DNA of 64,000 bases from Calidithermus roseus (GCF_003574095.1 NZ_QWLA01000001.1:1-64000), one strand, 5' to 3'; positions 11,269-23,801 are shown, counted from the stretch's first letter. The notes: generated by a model from the sequence alone, not told the origin. A program made the numbers and translations.

Positions 11269-12218
11269 CGGAACTCCGCCCATCGCCGGCTCACCACGTC
11301 GCGCAGCACCTCGATGTAGTCGGGGTCGGCGTTGAGGCTGCGGGTGCGCAGCAGGCGCAGGCCCAGGCGCCGAGCGGTGTTGTGGGCTTCGTAGTCGAGG
11401 TCGTAGTAGACCTCGAGGTGGTCGCTGGGGAAGCCCACTGCCGTCACCACCACCTCCTTGTAGCCCTGCCCGGCGGCCTGCTCGAGCCGCTCATTGATGT
11501 CAGGACCGATCCAGGGCTCGGGGGTGCGCCCTGCCGACTGCCAGGCAGTGTCCCAGTTTCGCAGGCCCAGCCGCTGCGCCACCAGCTCGGCGGTGGTCCG
11601 GATCTGGCCCTGGTAGCGCCCGTCCTGCGCGGCCCGCTCGGGGATGGAGTGGGCGGTGAAGAGGAAGAGGGCCTGCTCTGGGTCCGCCAGCCGCCACAAC
11701 TGCTCGCCCACCCGCGTGGCGATGGCCTGCACGTAGCCGGGGTGATCGTAATAGTCCTCCACGTAGCGCATCTCGAAGGGCCGCCCCAGCTCCTCGAGGG
11801 CCTGCTCCACCTTCTCCTGGTACTCGGCGATGCTGCGGGAGGAGTAGTGCGGAGCGGCCACGATGCCCACCGCCCGCTTTACGCCGTCCTCGGCCATGGC
11901 CTGCACCGCTTCCTTGATGAAGGGGTGCCAGTGCTTGGTGCCGTGGTAAACCCGCGCCGGGCCGCGCACCCGCGCTCCGGGCGAAGAGCCGAGGGGCTGG
12001 GCGAATAGGGGCAGCGTCGCGTTGAGCGCGGCCTCGAGCCGCACCGCCTGGGCGTAGGTGATCTCGTTGAGGGGACTGCGCCCGATGAGCTCGTAGCGCT
12101 CCTCGAGTTCCTCCAGCAACTCCTTCGTAGGGGGACGGCCCCGACGGATGTCGGTGTAGTAGGCTTCGATCTCACTGCGCCGGTAGGGCGTGCCGTAGGC
12201 CATCAGGAGTACGTTCAT
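11265..12218 (-). CDS. hemH: ferrochelatase (coproporphyrin/protoporphyrin)
   Basis: Inserts ferrous iron into the porphyrin. Family marks are MNVLLMAYGTP at the start, the Y-H-G-T-KHWHPFI segment, the PHYSSRSIAEY catalytic-loop region and SAGRTPEPWIGPDI near the C-terminus. The 317-aa length is that of a compact, soluble bacterial ferrochelatase without a C-terminal membrane anchor. I chose ATG 12218, which has AAAGGA 7 nt upstream. The longer open frame to 12317 adds 33 residues not expected in the family. It lies between hemQ and hemY in one operon. Confidence 0.95.
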   Translation of the reverse strand: MNVLLMAYGTPYRRSEIEAYYTDIRRGRPPTKELLEELEERYELIGRSPLNEITYAQAVRLEAALNATLPLFAQPLGSSPGARVRGPARVYHGTKHWHPFIKEAVQAMAEDGVKRAVGIVAAPHYSSRSIAEYQEKVEQALEELGRPFEMRYVEDYYDHPGYVQAIATRVGEQLWRLADPEQALFLFTAHSIPERAAQDGRYQGQIRTTAELVAQRLGLRNWDTAWQSAGRTPEPWIGPDINERLEQAAGQGYKEVVVTAVGFPSDHLEVYYDLDYEAHNTARRLGLRLLRTRSLNADPDYIEVLRDVVSRRWAEFR

Positions 12219-12340
12219 CGTTGGGTCCTTTTGAGGTCGTCCGTGAGAGATGCCAATAGCCAGGAGGCGCCGAAAGTCGAAGACTGGAGGCTCGTGGATA
12301 TCCTCCCTTGCCCCCAAAGGGCGTCAGGCGTTCGACATTC

Positions 12341-13147
<807 letters not shown>

Positions 13148-13156
13148 AACCGAGTT

Positions 13157-13162
13157 AAGGTA
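13157..13162 (-). promoter_or_regulatory. -10 box (TGCTACCTT) of hemQ
   Basis: TACCTT with an upstream TGC (extended -10) on the minus strand, 9 nt before the hemQ ATG. Confidence 0.45.
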
Positions 13163-13225
13163 GCACGTTCGGGCTGGAGACACATGCCCCTCAGTCGCAA
13201 TCCCCGGTTAGACTCTTGGGAGCTT

Positions 13226-14083
13226 ATGAGCGACGTGCAGCGAGGATTCGTGGCCGGGGTGCTGGCCTCGGCGATCTGGGGCGGGATGTACGTGGTCTCG
13301 AAGGTGGTGCTGGAGGTCATCCCGCCCATTACCCTGGTAGCCATTCGCATGGCGATCGCCTTCGTGGCGATGCTTTTGTATCTGCGCCTGCTAGGCCGCG
13401 ACTGGCGGCTGCCCCGCGTGCTGTGGGGGCGGGTGCTGGCGATGGGGCTGGTGGGCTATGCCCTCTCCATCACCGCGCAGTTCATCGGCACTGCCCTGGC
13501 CGGGGCCGCGCTGGGCTCGCTGATCACGACTGCCTCGCCGTTGGTCACGGTGGCCCTGGCCTCGCTGCTGGGCCTCGAGCGGGTCACGGCCAGGGCCTGG
13601 ATGGGCTTGGGCATTGCCCTGCTGGGGGTCTGGGCGCTCTCCGGCAGTGGGGAGGCCAACTTGCCGGGCATTCTGTGGCTGCTGCTGGCTGCCCTGACCT
13701 GGGGCATCCTGGGCCTCATCGGCGGCCAGACCGTGCGCCGCTACGACCCGGCGCTGGTCTCGGCCTGGGCCAGCCTGGTGGGGGGCCTGGCCCTGCTGCC
13801 TTTAGTTCCGGGGGAGCTGGCCCGCCAGCCGGTGGGGGAGATCACCGCGGGGATCGTGGCCGGGGTGCTCTACCTGGGTATTGTCTCCACGGCGGTGGCC
13901 TTCACGCTGTGGGTGTACGCGGTGGCTCGAGCGGGCTCGGTGCTCAGCGGCATCGCCTTCTTCGCCCAGCCCGCGGTAGGGGCTTTGCTGGGGTGGGCGC
14001 TGCTGGGCGAGTCGCTGGGGTTGGGGTTCGCGCTGGGGGCGGGGTTGCTGATAGCGGGGGCGCTGGTGGCGCGGCCAAAGTGA
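13226..14083 (+). CDS. EamA/DMT-superfamily transporter
   Basis: A 285-aa integral membrane protein with about ten hydrophobic segments in two tandem EamA halves. The first half begins [20 protein letters not shown] and the second [20 protein letters not shown]; both carry the family W-G pattern. Substrates of this group are metabolites or amino acids and cannot be told from sequence. The start is ATG 13226 with GGGAG 3 nt upstream and TAGACT at 13209-13214. It is divergent from hemQ. Confidence 0.88.
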   Translation: MSDVQRGFVAGVLASAIWGGMYVVSKVVLEVIPPITLVAIRMAIAFVAMLLYLRLLGRDWRLPRVLWGRVLAMGLVGYALSITAQFIGTALAGAALGSLITTASPLVTVALASLLGLERVTARAWMGLGIALLGVWALSGSGEANLPGILWLLLAALTWGILGLIGGQTVRRYDPALVSAWASLVGGLALLPLVPGELARQPVGEITAGIVAGVLYLGIVSTAVAFTLWVYAVARAGSVLSGIAFFAQPAVGALLGWALLGESLGLGFALGAGLLIAGALVARPK

Positions 14084-14111
14084 CTCCCGCGCCTGCGGCC
14101 CAGCGGGCACC

Positions 14112-14120
14112 TGCTATACT
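14112..14120 (+). promoter_or_regulatory. extended -10 promoter of rimO (TGCTATACT)
   Basis: A near-consensus TATACT with an upstream TG one base away. It gives a GC-rich leader of about 50 nt with several possible hairpins before rimO. Confidence 0.6.
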
Positions 14121-14175
14121 CAAGCGGTTGCCCCCGGGCCGCGCCGTGCGCGGCTGCCGGCGGGCCCGGAGAGCT

Positions 14176-15549
<1,374 letters not shown>

Positions 15550-15567
15550 GCTAAGGTCGTTTTGATG

Positions 15568-15642
15568 AAGCGTCCTGCGCCATGCGTTCTACGTCGTACG
15601 CCCGCTGTTTCGGCGTGCGGTGTCCAGCGTTTGGCCTTGGGC
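15568..15642. repeat. intergenic word-patch repeat
   Basis: Contains CTACGTCGTACGC, TTTCGGCGTG and CAGCGTTTGGCC words shared with patches at 19052, 48325 and 21945. Confidence 0.45.
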
Positions 15643-15659
15643 GCTCAGCGGAGCTGAGC
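15643..15659 (+). promoter_or_regulatory. hairpin presenting the trkA ribosome-binding site
   Basis: Stem GCTCAG/CTGAGC with loop CGGAG. The GGAG Shine-Dalgarno lies in the loop, 1 nt from the ATG on the 3' side of the stem. Confidence 0.4.
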
Positions 15660-15660
15660 T

Positions 15661-17004
15661 ATGCACATCGTCATTGCGGGAGCAGGCGAGATCGGCGGCC
15701 AGATTGCCAAAGCTCTTCACACCGTTCACGACATCGTGGTCATCGACCGCGAGGCCGAAACCCGCGAGAAACTGGCCCAACTCGACGTGCAGGTGTTGGT
15801 GGGTTCGGCCACCGACGTGGAGGTTCTGCGCGAGGCCAAGGTGGACATGGCCGATGTCTTCGTGGCCGCGACCAACTGGGACGAGGTCAACCTGCTGGCC
15901 TGCATGCTGGCCAAGGGCCTGGGGGCCAGGGAAACGTTGTGCTTCGTAGGCAAAGCCAGCTACATGGACATTCTCAACGACCCCCGCGCCATCGAGATCC
16001 TGGGTACGCGCATCGACAAGGTGCTGTGGCCTCAGCGCTCGCTGGCTAAGGAGATCGTCGAGGTGATCCAGGTGCCCGGCGCGGTCGATGCCGAGGTAGT
16101 AGCGGGCGGTCGCCTGCACTTCGTGGAATACCGGGTGCAGGAGGGCGGCCCTTATGCCCAAAAGGAGATAGCCCTGCTGGACTGGCCCGAGGGGGTGTTC
16201 CTGGCTGGGGTGCTGCGGGAGGAGCGCTTCATTGCCTCCACCGATTTCGATTTCAAAACCCTGGTCCTCGAGCCCGAAGACCGTCTGTTCTTCATGACCA
16301 CCCACCCCGGCTTCGACGCCATCCAGGCCTGCTTCGCCTCCAAGCGCAGCCGGGGCGTGCGGCGGGTGATGGTGGTGGGTGGGGGGAACGTGGGCTACAT
16401 GACGGCCAAGGAGCTCCTGACGCGTCGCCTCGAGGTCACCATCATCGACCACAACTCCGAGCGCTGCGCCTGGCTGGCTGAGAACTTGCCCGGAGCCTGG
16501 GTGCTCGAGGGCGACGGCACCAACCTCGAACTCTTGGAGTCGGAGGGGCTCGACCGCACCGACGTGCTGGTAGCCGTCACGGAGAACGACGAGAAAAACC
16601 TGCTGGTATCGCTCATCGCCAAGCAACAGGGCGTGCCCAAGGTGATCACCCGCGTCAACCGCACCGAGAACCGCCGCCTCTTCGAGCACGTGGGCATCGA
16701 CATCCCCATGACCCCGCGCCAGGCCGCCGTGCGCGAGGTGCTCGACTGGCTGTTGCCCGACAACATCGACCACCTGGCCCTCATCGAAGACCGGGTGGAG
16801 CTCATGGAGCTCGAGCTCCCCCCCGACTTCCGCTCCAGGCCCCTGAGTCGGCTCGAGCTGCCCCAAGGGGCGGTGGCCGTGGCCCTCGAGCGCGAGCGCA
16901 GGGTCTTTCTGCCCGAACCCAACCTCAGCGCCAACCCAGGTGACAAAATCCTCATCCTCTCTGCCCGCGAGGTCACCGATGCGGTCCTGGCGAAGGTCAG
17001 CTGA
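15661..17004 (+). CDS. trkA: Trk potassium uptake regulatory subunit TrkA
   Basis: A peripheral NAD(H)-binding gating subunit of the Trk/Ktr potassium system. There are two tandem RCK units: the first Rossmann fold starts MHIVIAGAGEIGGQIA with DREAE at strand 2, the second VMVVGGGNVGYMTAKEL with IDHNSERC. Each is followed by a TrkA_C-type domain. The 447-aa length is typical. Its 3' end overlaps trkH. Confidence 0.95.
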   Translation: MHIVIAGAGEIGGQIAKALHTVHDIVVIDREAETREKLAQLDVQVLVGSATDVEVLREAKVDMADVFVAATNWDEVNLLACMLAKGLGARETLCFVGKASYMDILNDPRAIEILGTRIDKVLWPQRSLAKEIVEVIQVPGAVDAEVVAGGRLHFVEYRVQEGGPYAQKEIALLDWPEGVFLAGVLREERFIASTDFDFKTLVLEPEDRLFFMTTHPGFDAIQACFASKRSRGVRRVMVVGGGNVGYMTAKELLTRRLEVTIIDHNSERCAWLAENLPGAWVLEGDGTNLELLESEGLDRTDVLVAVTENDEKNLLVSLIAKQQGVPKVITRVNRTENRRLFEHVGIDIPMTPRQAAVREVLDWLLPDNIDHLALIEDRVELMELELPPDFRSRPLSRLELPQGAVAVALERERRVFLPEPNLSANPGDKILILSAREVTDAVLAKVS

Positions 17005-18460
17005 AGCCCCCCTGTCGCCGATCCCGGTGGCGACCTACGTCACGGGGACGGTTTTTCTGGGCCTGGGCGGCGTTATGGGTCTGCTGGGCGTGGTGGATGG
17101 CCTCTACGGCGAGGACGTGCTGGGTTTTGTGCTGGGGGCGCTGCTGGGGATCGGCATGGGGTTGCTCTTTCGCCGTCTGGGAAGTGTCCGCAGTGAGCCC
17201 AGCCGGGCCGAGGCCCTCTTCACGGTGGCGGCTTTGTGGCTGATGATCCCGGTGCTGGGGGCGGTGCCCTTCTGGGTTTCGGGCGGGATGCCCTACCTTG
17301 ACGCGCTATTCGAGGCCATGTCCGGCTTCACCACCACCGGGGCCACGGTGCTGAGCGACTTCAGCGCCTGGGGCTATGGGCTGTTCTTGTGGCGCAGCCT
17401 GATCCAGTGGTTTGGCGGCATGGGGATTCTGGTGCTGTTCATCGTGGTGTTGCCCCACCTGGCGGTGGCCGGGCGGCAGATGTTTTTCGCCGAGATCACG
17501 GGGGTACAAAAGGAACAGCTCACCCCAAAGCTGCGGCAGACCGCCCAGGCCATCCTGCGGGTCTACCTAACCCTGACGGCGGTGACCCTGGTAGCCTACC
17601 TCCTGTGCGGCATGTCCCCTTTCGAGGCCGTTGCCAACACCCTCTCCACCGTATCCGCAGGAGGCTTCAGCCCCAACCCCCAGAGCTTCTCTGCCTACAG
17701 CCCCCTCATCCAGTGGGTAGCAGCGGGGGTGATGTTTCTCACCGGAGTCAACCTGCTTTTGCAGTACCGGGTGTTCTTCGGGCGTGAGTTGCGCGCCCCC
17801 ATGCGCGACCCTGAGTTCCGCGCCTATGGCCTAGTCGTGCTGTTCGCCGGGCTGGCCCTGGCCCTCACCCTCTACCTGCGCCACGGCTACGGCCTCGAGC
17901 CCGCCCTGCGCCACGCCTACTTCCAGGTTACCTCGCTGATCACTGGGACCGGCTTCGCCAGCACCGACTTTGCCCAATGGGTTATCTCCGCGCAGGCCAT
18001 CCTGGTGTCCTTGATGTTCGTGGGGGGCAGCGCGGGAAGCGTGGGCGGCAGCATCAAGGTGATCCGCTGGCTGGTGGTGGGGGCTATCGTGCGGCGCGAG
18101 TTCATACGGGTGCTGCACCCCCAGGCGGTGCTGCCGCTGCGGGTGGGTAAGAAGAGCCTCACCGACGACGCCATGCGCTCGGTCGCGGCCTTCATCACCC
18201 TCTACGTGATGCTCTTCGGCTTCGGGGCAGTAGTGCTGGGGATGCTCGAGGAAGATTTCGTCGTAGCCTTCACGGCTTCCGCCGCCGCTGTGGGCAACAT
18301 CGGGCCGGGGTTGGGGGCAGTAGGGCCGATGGCCCACTATGCTGAGCTGCACCCTCTGTCCAAACTAGTGCTGATCTTCCAGATGTGGGCCGGGCGTATC
18401 GAACTGATCGCGGTCTTCTCGCTCTTCACGCCCGAGCTGTGGCGCAAACTGCGGAGTTAG
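16979..18460 (+). CDS. trkH: Trk potassium uptake transmembrane subunit TrkH
   Basis: An integral membrane potassium channel subunit with four pore-loop repeats. The selectivity-filter stretches are GFTTTGATV, STVSAGGFSP, LITGTGFAST and AAVGNIGPG. I chose ATG 16979 (493 aa, 26-nt overlap with trkA) because GAGGT (16969-16973) is 5 nt upstream; an earlier in-frame ATG at 16940 lies deeper in trkA. The pair TrkA-TrkH suffices for a functional uptake system. Confidence 0.93.
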   Translation: MRSWRRSAEAPLSPIPVATYVTGTVFLGLGGVMGLLGVVDGLYGEDVLGFVLGALLGIGMGLLFRRLGSVRSEPSRAEALFTVAALWLMIPVLGAVPFWVSGGMPYLDALFEAMSGFTTTGATVLSDFSAWGYGLFLWRSLIQWFGGMGILVLFIVVLPHLAVAGRQMFFAEITGVQKEQLTPKLRQTAQAILRVYLTLTAVTLVAYLLCGMSPFEAVANTLSTVSAGGFSPNPQSFSAYSPLIQWVAAGVMFLTGVNLLLQYRVFFGRELRAPMRDPEFRAYGLVVLFAGLALALTLYLRHGYGLEPALRHAYFQVTSLITGTGFASTDFAQWVISAQAILVSLMFVGGSAGSVGGSIKVIRWLVVGAIVRREFIRVLHPQAVLPLRVGKKSLTDDAMRSVAAFITLYVMLFGFGAVVLGMLEEDFVVAFTASAAAVGNIGPGLGAVGPMAHYAELHPLSKLVLIFQMWAGRIELIAVFSLFTPELWRKLRS

Positions 18461-18543
18461 GGCGCGCGGGTTGCCTACGGCGGATGACTATCGGCACTCC
18501 CATAAACGTGACCTCGAGGCCCCCCCTCCACCCCTCGAGGCTC

Positions 18544-18549
18544 TAGACT
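18544..18549 (+). promoter_or_regulatory. -10 box (TAGACT) of luxS
   Basis: TAGACT, 7 nt upstream of the luxS ATG with no Shine-Dalgarno. Upstream, a CCTCGAGG pair (18512-18519 and 18533-18540) could form a stem. Confidence 0.5.
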
Positions 18550-18556
18550 CGTGGCT

Positions 18557-19030
18557 ATGTCGGACTACGTGATTGTCGAATCCTTCCGCCTCGACCACAC
18601 CAAGGTGCGCGCCCCCTACGTGCGGCTGGCCGGGGTCAAGCTCACGCCCAGAGGTGACCGCATCGAGAAGTACGACCTGCGCTTCATCCAGCCCAACCAG
18701 GGGGCCATGCCCACCGGGGCCATCCACACCCTCGAGCACCTGCTCGCCGGGTACATGCGCGCCCACCTCGAGGGCATCGTGGACATCTCCCCGATGGGTT
18801 GCCGCACCGGCTTCTACATGGTGGCGCTGGGCGAGATCGGCCCCGAGCGGGTCAGGGAAGCCTTCGAGCAGACCCTGCAGGACGTGGTCAACCACGGCGC
18901 GGACATTCCGGGGGTCTCGGAGCTCGAGTGCGGCAACTGGCGTGACCACGACCTGGCCACCGCCCGCGAACTGGCTCGAGAGGTGCTCGAGCGCGGGGTG
19001 ATCGTGCAGGAGACGGTGGAGATCGCGTGA
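18557..19030 (+). CDS. luxS: S-ribosylhomocysteine lyase LuxS
   Basis: Converts S-ribosylhomocysteine to homocysteine plus DPD, the precursor of autoinducer-2. The metal ligands are visible: the HTLEH motif and the Cys in LECGNWRDHDL. The catalytic Cys region GCRTGFYM is also present. The 157-aa length matches the family. I chose ATG 18557 over the GTG at 18551 because TAGACT lies 7 nt before it. The next gene is ahcY, the alternative one-step route from S-adenosylhomocysteine to homocysteine. Confidence 0.96.
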   Translation: MSDYVIVESFRLDHTKVRAPYVRLAGVKLTPRGDRIEKYDLRFIQPNQGAMPTGAIHTLEHLLAGYMRAHLEGIVDISPMGCRTGFYMVALGEIGPERVREAFEQTLQDVVNHGADIPGVSELECGNWRDHDLATARELAREVLERGVIVQETVEIA

Positions 19031-20496
<1,466 letters not shown>

Positions 20497-20505
20497 GCTT
20501 GGCAG

Positions 20506-20895
20506 CTAAAAATCGATGCTCATCTTGTACCGCCCGCTGCGGCCTTCCTGGTCGAGCTCGAGCTTGAAGCTCAGGTTGTTGCGCTGGTAGCGGGCTTCGA
20601 TCTTGGTGGCTTGGCTCTTGCGCTCCAGGGTCCAGCGGCTCCACCCGGCTCTGGAGAGGAAGTCGTGGAAGTAGGCGTAAACGCGGTCGAGGTCGGCGCC
20701 GGTCTCGAACTCGACCTCGCTCGAGCCATTGCTCTTTTCTTCTCTTTTGAGGATGCGGCTGCCGGGGTAGGCCGGAAGGCCAAGACGGCTGTTGACCAGG
20801 GTGGGCGACCTGTCGGGCTCAGGTGCGGGCGTGGGCTGCACCATCAGCACGCACGACGAGAGTAAAAGCACCAGCGGCACAAACAGGAGTCTCAT
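20506..20895 (-). CDS. small lipoprotein, function unknown
   Basis: 129 aa. It has a lipoprotein signal (MRLLFVPLVLLLSSC) with the lipobox LSSC, a Pro-rich linker, and a domain of about 100 residues, GLPAYPGSRILKREE...GADLDRVYAYFHDFL...GWSRWTLERK, that reads like a small alpha/beta fold seen in exported proteins measuring no known activity. I do not recognise the family. The start is ATG 20895, 7 nt after a TAGACT -10 box on the minus strand; the upstream in-frame ATG would lack a signal peptide. Confidence 0.75.
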   Translation of the reverse strand: MRLLFVPLVLLLSSCVLMVQPTPAPEPDRSPTLVNSRLGLPAYPGSRILKREEKSNGSSEVEFETGADLDRVYAYFHDFLSRAGWSRWTLERKSQATKIEARYQRNNLSFKLELDQEGRSGRYKMSIDF

Positions 20896-20902
20896 GAACT
20901 CG

Positions 20903-20908
20903 AGTCTA
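20903..20908 (-). promoter_or_regulatory. -10 box (TAGACT) of the lipoprotein gene
   Basis: Minus-strand TAGACT, 7 nt upstream of the ATG at 20895. Confidence 0.5.
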
Positions 20909-20990
20909 ACCGGCGAAGATAAACGCTTTCTGAGTCGCGTCGTCGAGGGCACGTCCCCGACTCCTCGGAGCGAATGAGTGCAAAGCACGA

Positions 20991-20996
20991 TAAACT
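20991..20996 (+). promoter_or_regulatory. -10 box (TAAACT) of gnd
   Basis: TAAACT, 7 nt upstream of the ATG at 21004, with no Shine-Dalgarno. Confidence 0.5.
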
Positions 20997-21003
20997 TTGG
21001 GGC

Positions 21004-21915
21004 ATGGACCTGGCGATGATCGGCCTGGGACGAATGGGAGGCAACATGGCCCGCCGCCTGCTGCGGGCGGGCTTCGGCGTGCTGGGCTACGACCAGGCCT
21101 CCGAAGCGGTGCGGGCGCTGGAAGCCGAGGGGCTGGTTGCCGCCCCCTCCCTGGAGGCTCTGCGCGGCTTACTTCCCGCGCCACGCACGGTATGGCTGAT
21201 GCTCCCGGCGGGAGCGATCACCGAGAACACCCTGAGCGAGTTGGCGAACGTGCTCGAGCCCGGCGACCTGGTGATCGACGGGGGCAACGCTTACTACAAG
21301 GACTCCCAGCGGCGCGCGGCCCGGCTGGCCGAGCGGGGCATCCTCTTCGCCGACGTGGGGGTCTCGGGCGGGGTGTGGGGCCTCGAGAACGGCTACGGCC
21401 TGATGTTGGGGGGCACGCCGGAGGTGGCGCGGCGGCTCGAGCCCGTGCTCCGGGCGCTGGCCCCCTCCCCCGATAGCGGTTGGGTCCACGCCGGGCCGGT
21501 GGGGGCGGGGCACTTCGCCAAGATGGTCCACAACGGCATCGAGTACGGCATGATGCAAGCTTTGGCCGAGGGGCTCAACCTGCTGCGCAAGAAGCGGGAG
21601 TTCGGCTTCGACTTAGCCCGCCTCACCGAGGCTTGGCGGCACGGGACGGTGATCAGGAGCTGGCTCCTCGACCTCACGGCGCAGTACCTCGCCAGCGACC
21701 AGGACCTGGGCGACATCGCCCCGGTGGTGGCCGACTCGGGCGAGGGGCGCTGGACGGTGCTCGAGGCCGTCGAACTGGGGGTGCCCATCCCGGTGATCAC
21801 CCAGTCGCTTTTTACCCGCTTCGAGAGCCAGGACGAGGAAGACTACGACGAGCGCCTGCTGGCAGTGATGCGCAAGATGTTCGGCGGGCACGGGGTGAGG
21901 AAGGCCCAAGACTGA
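21004..21915 (+). CDS. gnd: 6-phosphogluconate dehydrogenase (short, decarboxylating type)
   Basis: Third enzyme of the oxidative pentose phosphate pathway. It oxidatively decarboxylates 6-phosphogluconate to ribulose 5-phosphate. The N-terminal Rossmann motif is MIGLGRMGGNMARRLL. Active-site marks are GVSGGVWGLENGY and the catalytic Lys in HFAKMVHNGIEYG. At 303 aa it belongs to the short GndA/YqeC-like class, which often uses NAD. I chose ATG 21004 over 20974 because it follows a TAAACT box at leaderless spacing. It heads the gnd-zwf-hicB-hicA-pgl-cutA gene run. Confidence 0.92.
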   Translation: MDLAMIGLGRMGGNMARRLLRAGFGVLGYDQASEAVRALEAEGLVAAPSLEALRGLLPAPRTVWLMLPAGAITENTLSELANVLEPGDLVIDGGNAYYKDSQRRAARLAERGILFADVGVSGGVWGLENGYGLMLGGTPEVARRLEPVLRALAPSPDSGWVHAGPVGAGHFAKMVHNGIEYGMMQALAEGLNLLRKKREFGFDLARLTEAWRHGTVIRSWLLDLTAQYLASDQDLGDIAPVVADSGEGRWTVLEAVELGVPIPVITQSLFTRFESQDEEDYDERLLAVMRKMFGGHGVRKAQD

Positions 21916-21939
21916 GGGGGAGCACGGACGATGGTGAGA

Positions 21940-21975
21940 CTCATGGCGTTTGGTGTTTGGCGTTTGGTCTGCGGC
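21940..21975. repeat. intergenic word-patch repeat
   Basis: ATGGCGTTTGGTGTTTGGCG followed by TTTGGTC, the reverse complement of the AAACGCC words at 33670 and 27181. Confidence 0.45.
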
Positions 21976-21992
21976 GCGGCCAGAGGGTGCCC

Positions 21993-23366
21993 ATGATCGA
22001 CCTGGTGATCTTCGGTGCGACCGGCGACCTGGCCGCGCGCAAGCTGTTTCCGGCCATCTACGAACTCGAGGCCGCGGGTTACCTGCCCGAGGAACTGCGC
22101 ATCGTGGGGGTAGGCCGCAAGCCCTGGAGCGAGCACGAGTTTGACAAGAGCGTGCGTGAAGCCCTCGCCGAGTTCCAGAAGAACCTCGAGGCCGACGTAG
22201 TGGAGCGCTTCATCCGGCGCACTACCTACCGCCAGATGGACTTCTCGCCCGAGAGCTTTGAAGCCCTGGCCAAGGACAGCGCTCCCTCGAGCATCTTCTA
22301 TCTCTCCCTCCCCCCCGACGCCTTCCCCGTGGTGGGCACCGGGCTGGGCGAGGCCGGGCTGGCGCGCGAGAAGGGCAACCACTTCCGCCGCCTGGTCATC
22401 GAGAAGCCCTTCGGCCACGACCTCCAGAGCGCCCTCGAGCTGCAGGCTACCCTGACGAAGCACTGGGACGAGAGCCAGATCCTGCGCATTGACCACTTCC
22501 TGGGCAAGGAGACGGTGCAGAACATCCTGGTCTTCCGCTTCGCCAACTCCTGGCTCGAGCCCTTGTGGAACGCCCAGCACATCGCCCAGGTGCAGATCAC
22601 CGCCGCCGAGAGCATCGGCATCGAAGGGCGCGGAGCCTTTTACGACAAGGTGGGGGCGGTGCGCGACATGATGCAAAACCACATGATGCAGCTGCTCACC
22701 CTCTCGGCCCTCGAGCCCCCGCCCCGCCTCGAGGCCGACCTGCTCAGAAACGAGAAGAACAAGGTGCTGCGCTCGGCGCGTCCGCTCTCCTCCGGCGACA
22801 TCGTGCGTGGCCAGTACACGGGCTACTTGGAGGAGGCCGGGGTGAAGAGCTCCAACACCGAGACCTTCGCGGCGCTGCGGCTGTACCTCGACAACTGGCG
22901 CTGGAAGGGCGTGCCCTTCTACTTGCGCACGGGCAAGTCGATGAGCAAGAAGCGCACCACCATCGCCGTGCAGTTCCGCGAGCCACCCACCCAGCTTTTC
23001 ACCGACACCCACTGCGACCCCGGCTCGAGCTGGGTGGTGCTGGAGCTTCAGCCCAACGAATCACTGCACCTGGAGATGCAGGTCAAGACCCCCGGCTTGC
23101 AGTTCGGCTCCAGGCCCGTGGTGCTCTCGACCCCCTACAGCAACGGCGACGCCCACGAGCTCTCGGCCTACGCCACGCTGATCCTGGACGCGCTTGAGGG
23201 CGACGCCAGCTTGTTCATCCGCTTCGACGAGGTGGAGTGGGCCTGGCGCCTGATCGAGCCGGTGCTGGGGGCCAACCAGCCTGTCGAACTCTACTCTGTA
23301 GGCTCCGACGGCCCCGCCGGGCAGCACTACCTGATGGAAGACCTGCACCGCTGGCGCAGCCTTTAA
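21993..23366 (+). CDS. zwf: glucose-6-phosphate 1-dehydrogenase
   Basis: First enzyme of the oxidative pentose phosphate pathway. It oxidises glucose 6-phosphate to 6-phosphogluconolactone with reduction of NADP or NAD. The nucleotide motif is VIFGATGDLAARKLFPA; the substrate signature RIDHFLGKE contains the catalytic His, and EKPFG precedes it. The 457-aa length is slightly short but within range. ATG 21993 has AGAGGG 5 nt upstream. It is followed after 25 nt by hicB. Confidence 0.97.
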   Translation: MIDLVIFGATGDLAARKLFPAIYELEAAGYLPEELRIVGVGRKPWSEHEFDKSVREALAEFQKNLEADVVERFIRRTTYRQMDFSPESFEALAKDSAPSSIFYLSLPPDAFPVVGTGLGEAGLAREKGNHFRRLVIEKPFGHDLQSALELQATLTKHWDESQILRIDHFLGKETVQNILVFRFANSWLEPLWNAQHIAQVQITAAESIGIEGRGAFYDKVGAVRDMMQNHMMQLLTLSALEPPPRLEADLLRNEKNKVLRSARPLSSGDIVRGQYTGYLEEAGVKSSNTETFAALRLYLDNWRWKGVPFYLRTGKSMSKKRTTIAVQFREPPTQLFTDTHCDPGSSWVVLELQPNESLHLEMQVKTPGLQFGSRPVVLSTPYSNGDAHELSAYATLILDALEGDASLFIRFDEVEWAWRLIEPVLGANQPVELYSVGSDGPAGQHYLMEDLHRWRSL

Positions 23367-23378
23367 TGGTGGGGTTGC

Positions 23379-23384
23379 TACAAT
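23379..23384 (+). promoter_or_regulatory. extended -10 (TGCTACAAT) of hicB
   Basis: TACAAT preceded by TGC, 7 nt upstream of the hicB ATG. It gives the toxin-antitoxin-pgl-cutA unit its own promoter. Confidence 0.55.
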
Positions 23385-23391
23385 ACGGGCG

Positions 23392-23589
23392 ATGAAATAC
23401 ACGGTTGTTTTGCACCCTTCCGAGGAAGGCTACGCGGTCTCGGTCCCAGGATTGCCGGGCTGCTGGAGCCAGGGACGCGACGAAGCCGAAGCCCTCGAGA
23501 ACATCCGAGAGGCCATCCACGAGTACCTCGAGGCGATCGCCGAGTTAACCCAGGACGCGATGACCCGTGAGGTCGAGGTCGCGGCTTAA
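23392..23589 (+). CDS. hicB: HicB-family antitoxin (short form)
   Basis: A 65-aa partial-RNase-H-fold antitoxin. The opening YTVVLHPSEEGYAVSVPGLPGCWSQG is the HicB core, followed by the helix DEAEALENIREAIHEYLEAI. It lacks the C-terminal DNA-binding domain (HTH or RHH) of longer HicB proteins, so autoregulation would need another route. It is encoded upstream of its toxin, the reverse of the usual hicA-hicB order, with a one-base TAATG overlap. Confidence 0.88.
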   Translation: MKYTVVLHPSEEGYAVSVPGLPGCWSQGRDEAEALENIREAIHEYLEAIAELTQDAMTREVEVAA

Positions 23590-23801
23590 TGCCGAAACTG
23601 CCGGGCATCAATCACCTCGAGGCCATCCGGGCTTTTGAGAAAGCGGGCTTCAGGATCATCCGCCAGGGCAAACATACCGTCATGAGCGATGGCGTACGGG
23701 TCTTGACCATTCCCTGCCACAACCTGATCAACGCCACCACCATGGGTGGGTTGGTCCGGGATGCCGGCTTGAGCATCGAGGAATTCAAGAACCTCTTATG
23801 A
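23589..23801 (+). CDS. hicA: HicA-family mRNA interferase toxin
   Basis: A 70-aa double-stranded-RNA-binding-like fold toxin that cleaves mRNA. GFRIIRQGKHTVMSDG contains the catalytic His expected in the family G-S/K-H motif, then IPCHN and the conserved C-terminal helix VRDAGLSIEEFKNLL. Start and stop overlap its neighbours: ATG in the hicB TAATG, and its TGA in the ATGA that starts pgl. No truncation is visible, so the toxin is probably active. Confidence 0.88.
   Translation: MPKLPGINHLEAIRAFEKAGFRIIRQGKHTVMSDGVRVLTIPCHNLINATTMGGLVRDAGLSIEEFKNLL

Noticed and set aside
13216-14175. Upstream extension of the rimO frame by 320 codons
   Set aside because: It runs through the EamA gene in another frame with Gly/Ala/Arg-rich nonsense; [15 protein letters not shown] at 14176 is the family start.
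23392-23801. hicBA as part of a mobile island
   Set aside because: No integrase, insertion sequence, flanking repeat or change of composition; the genes are tightly overlapped with pgl.
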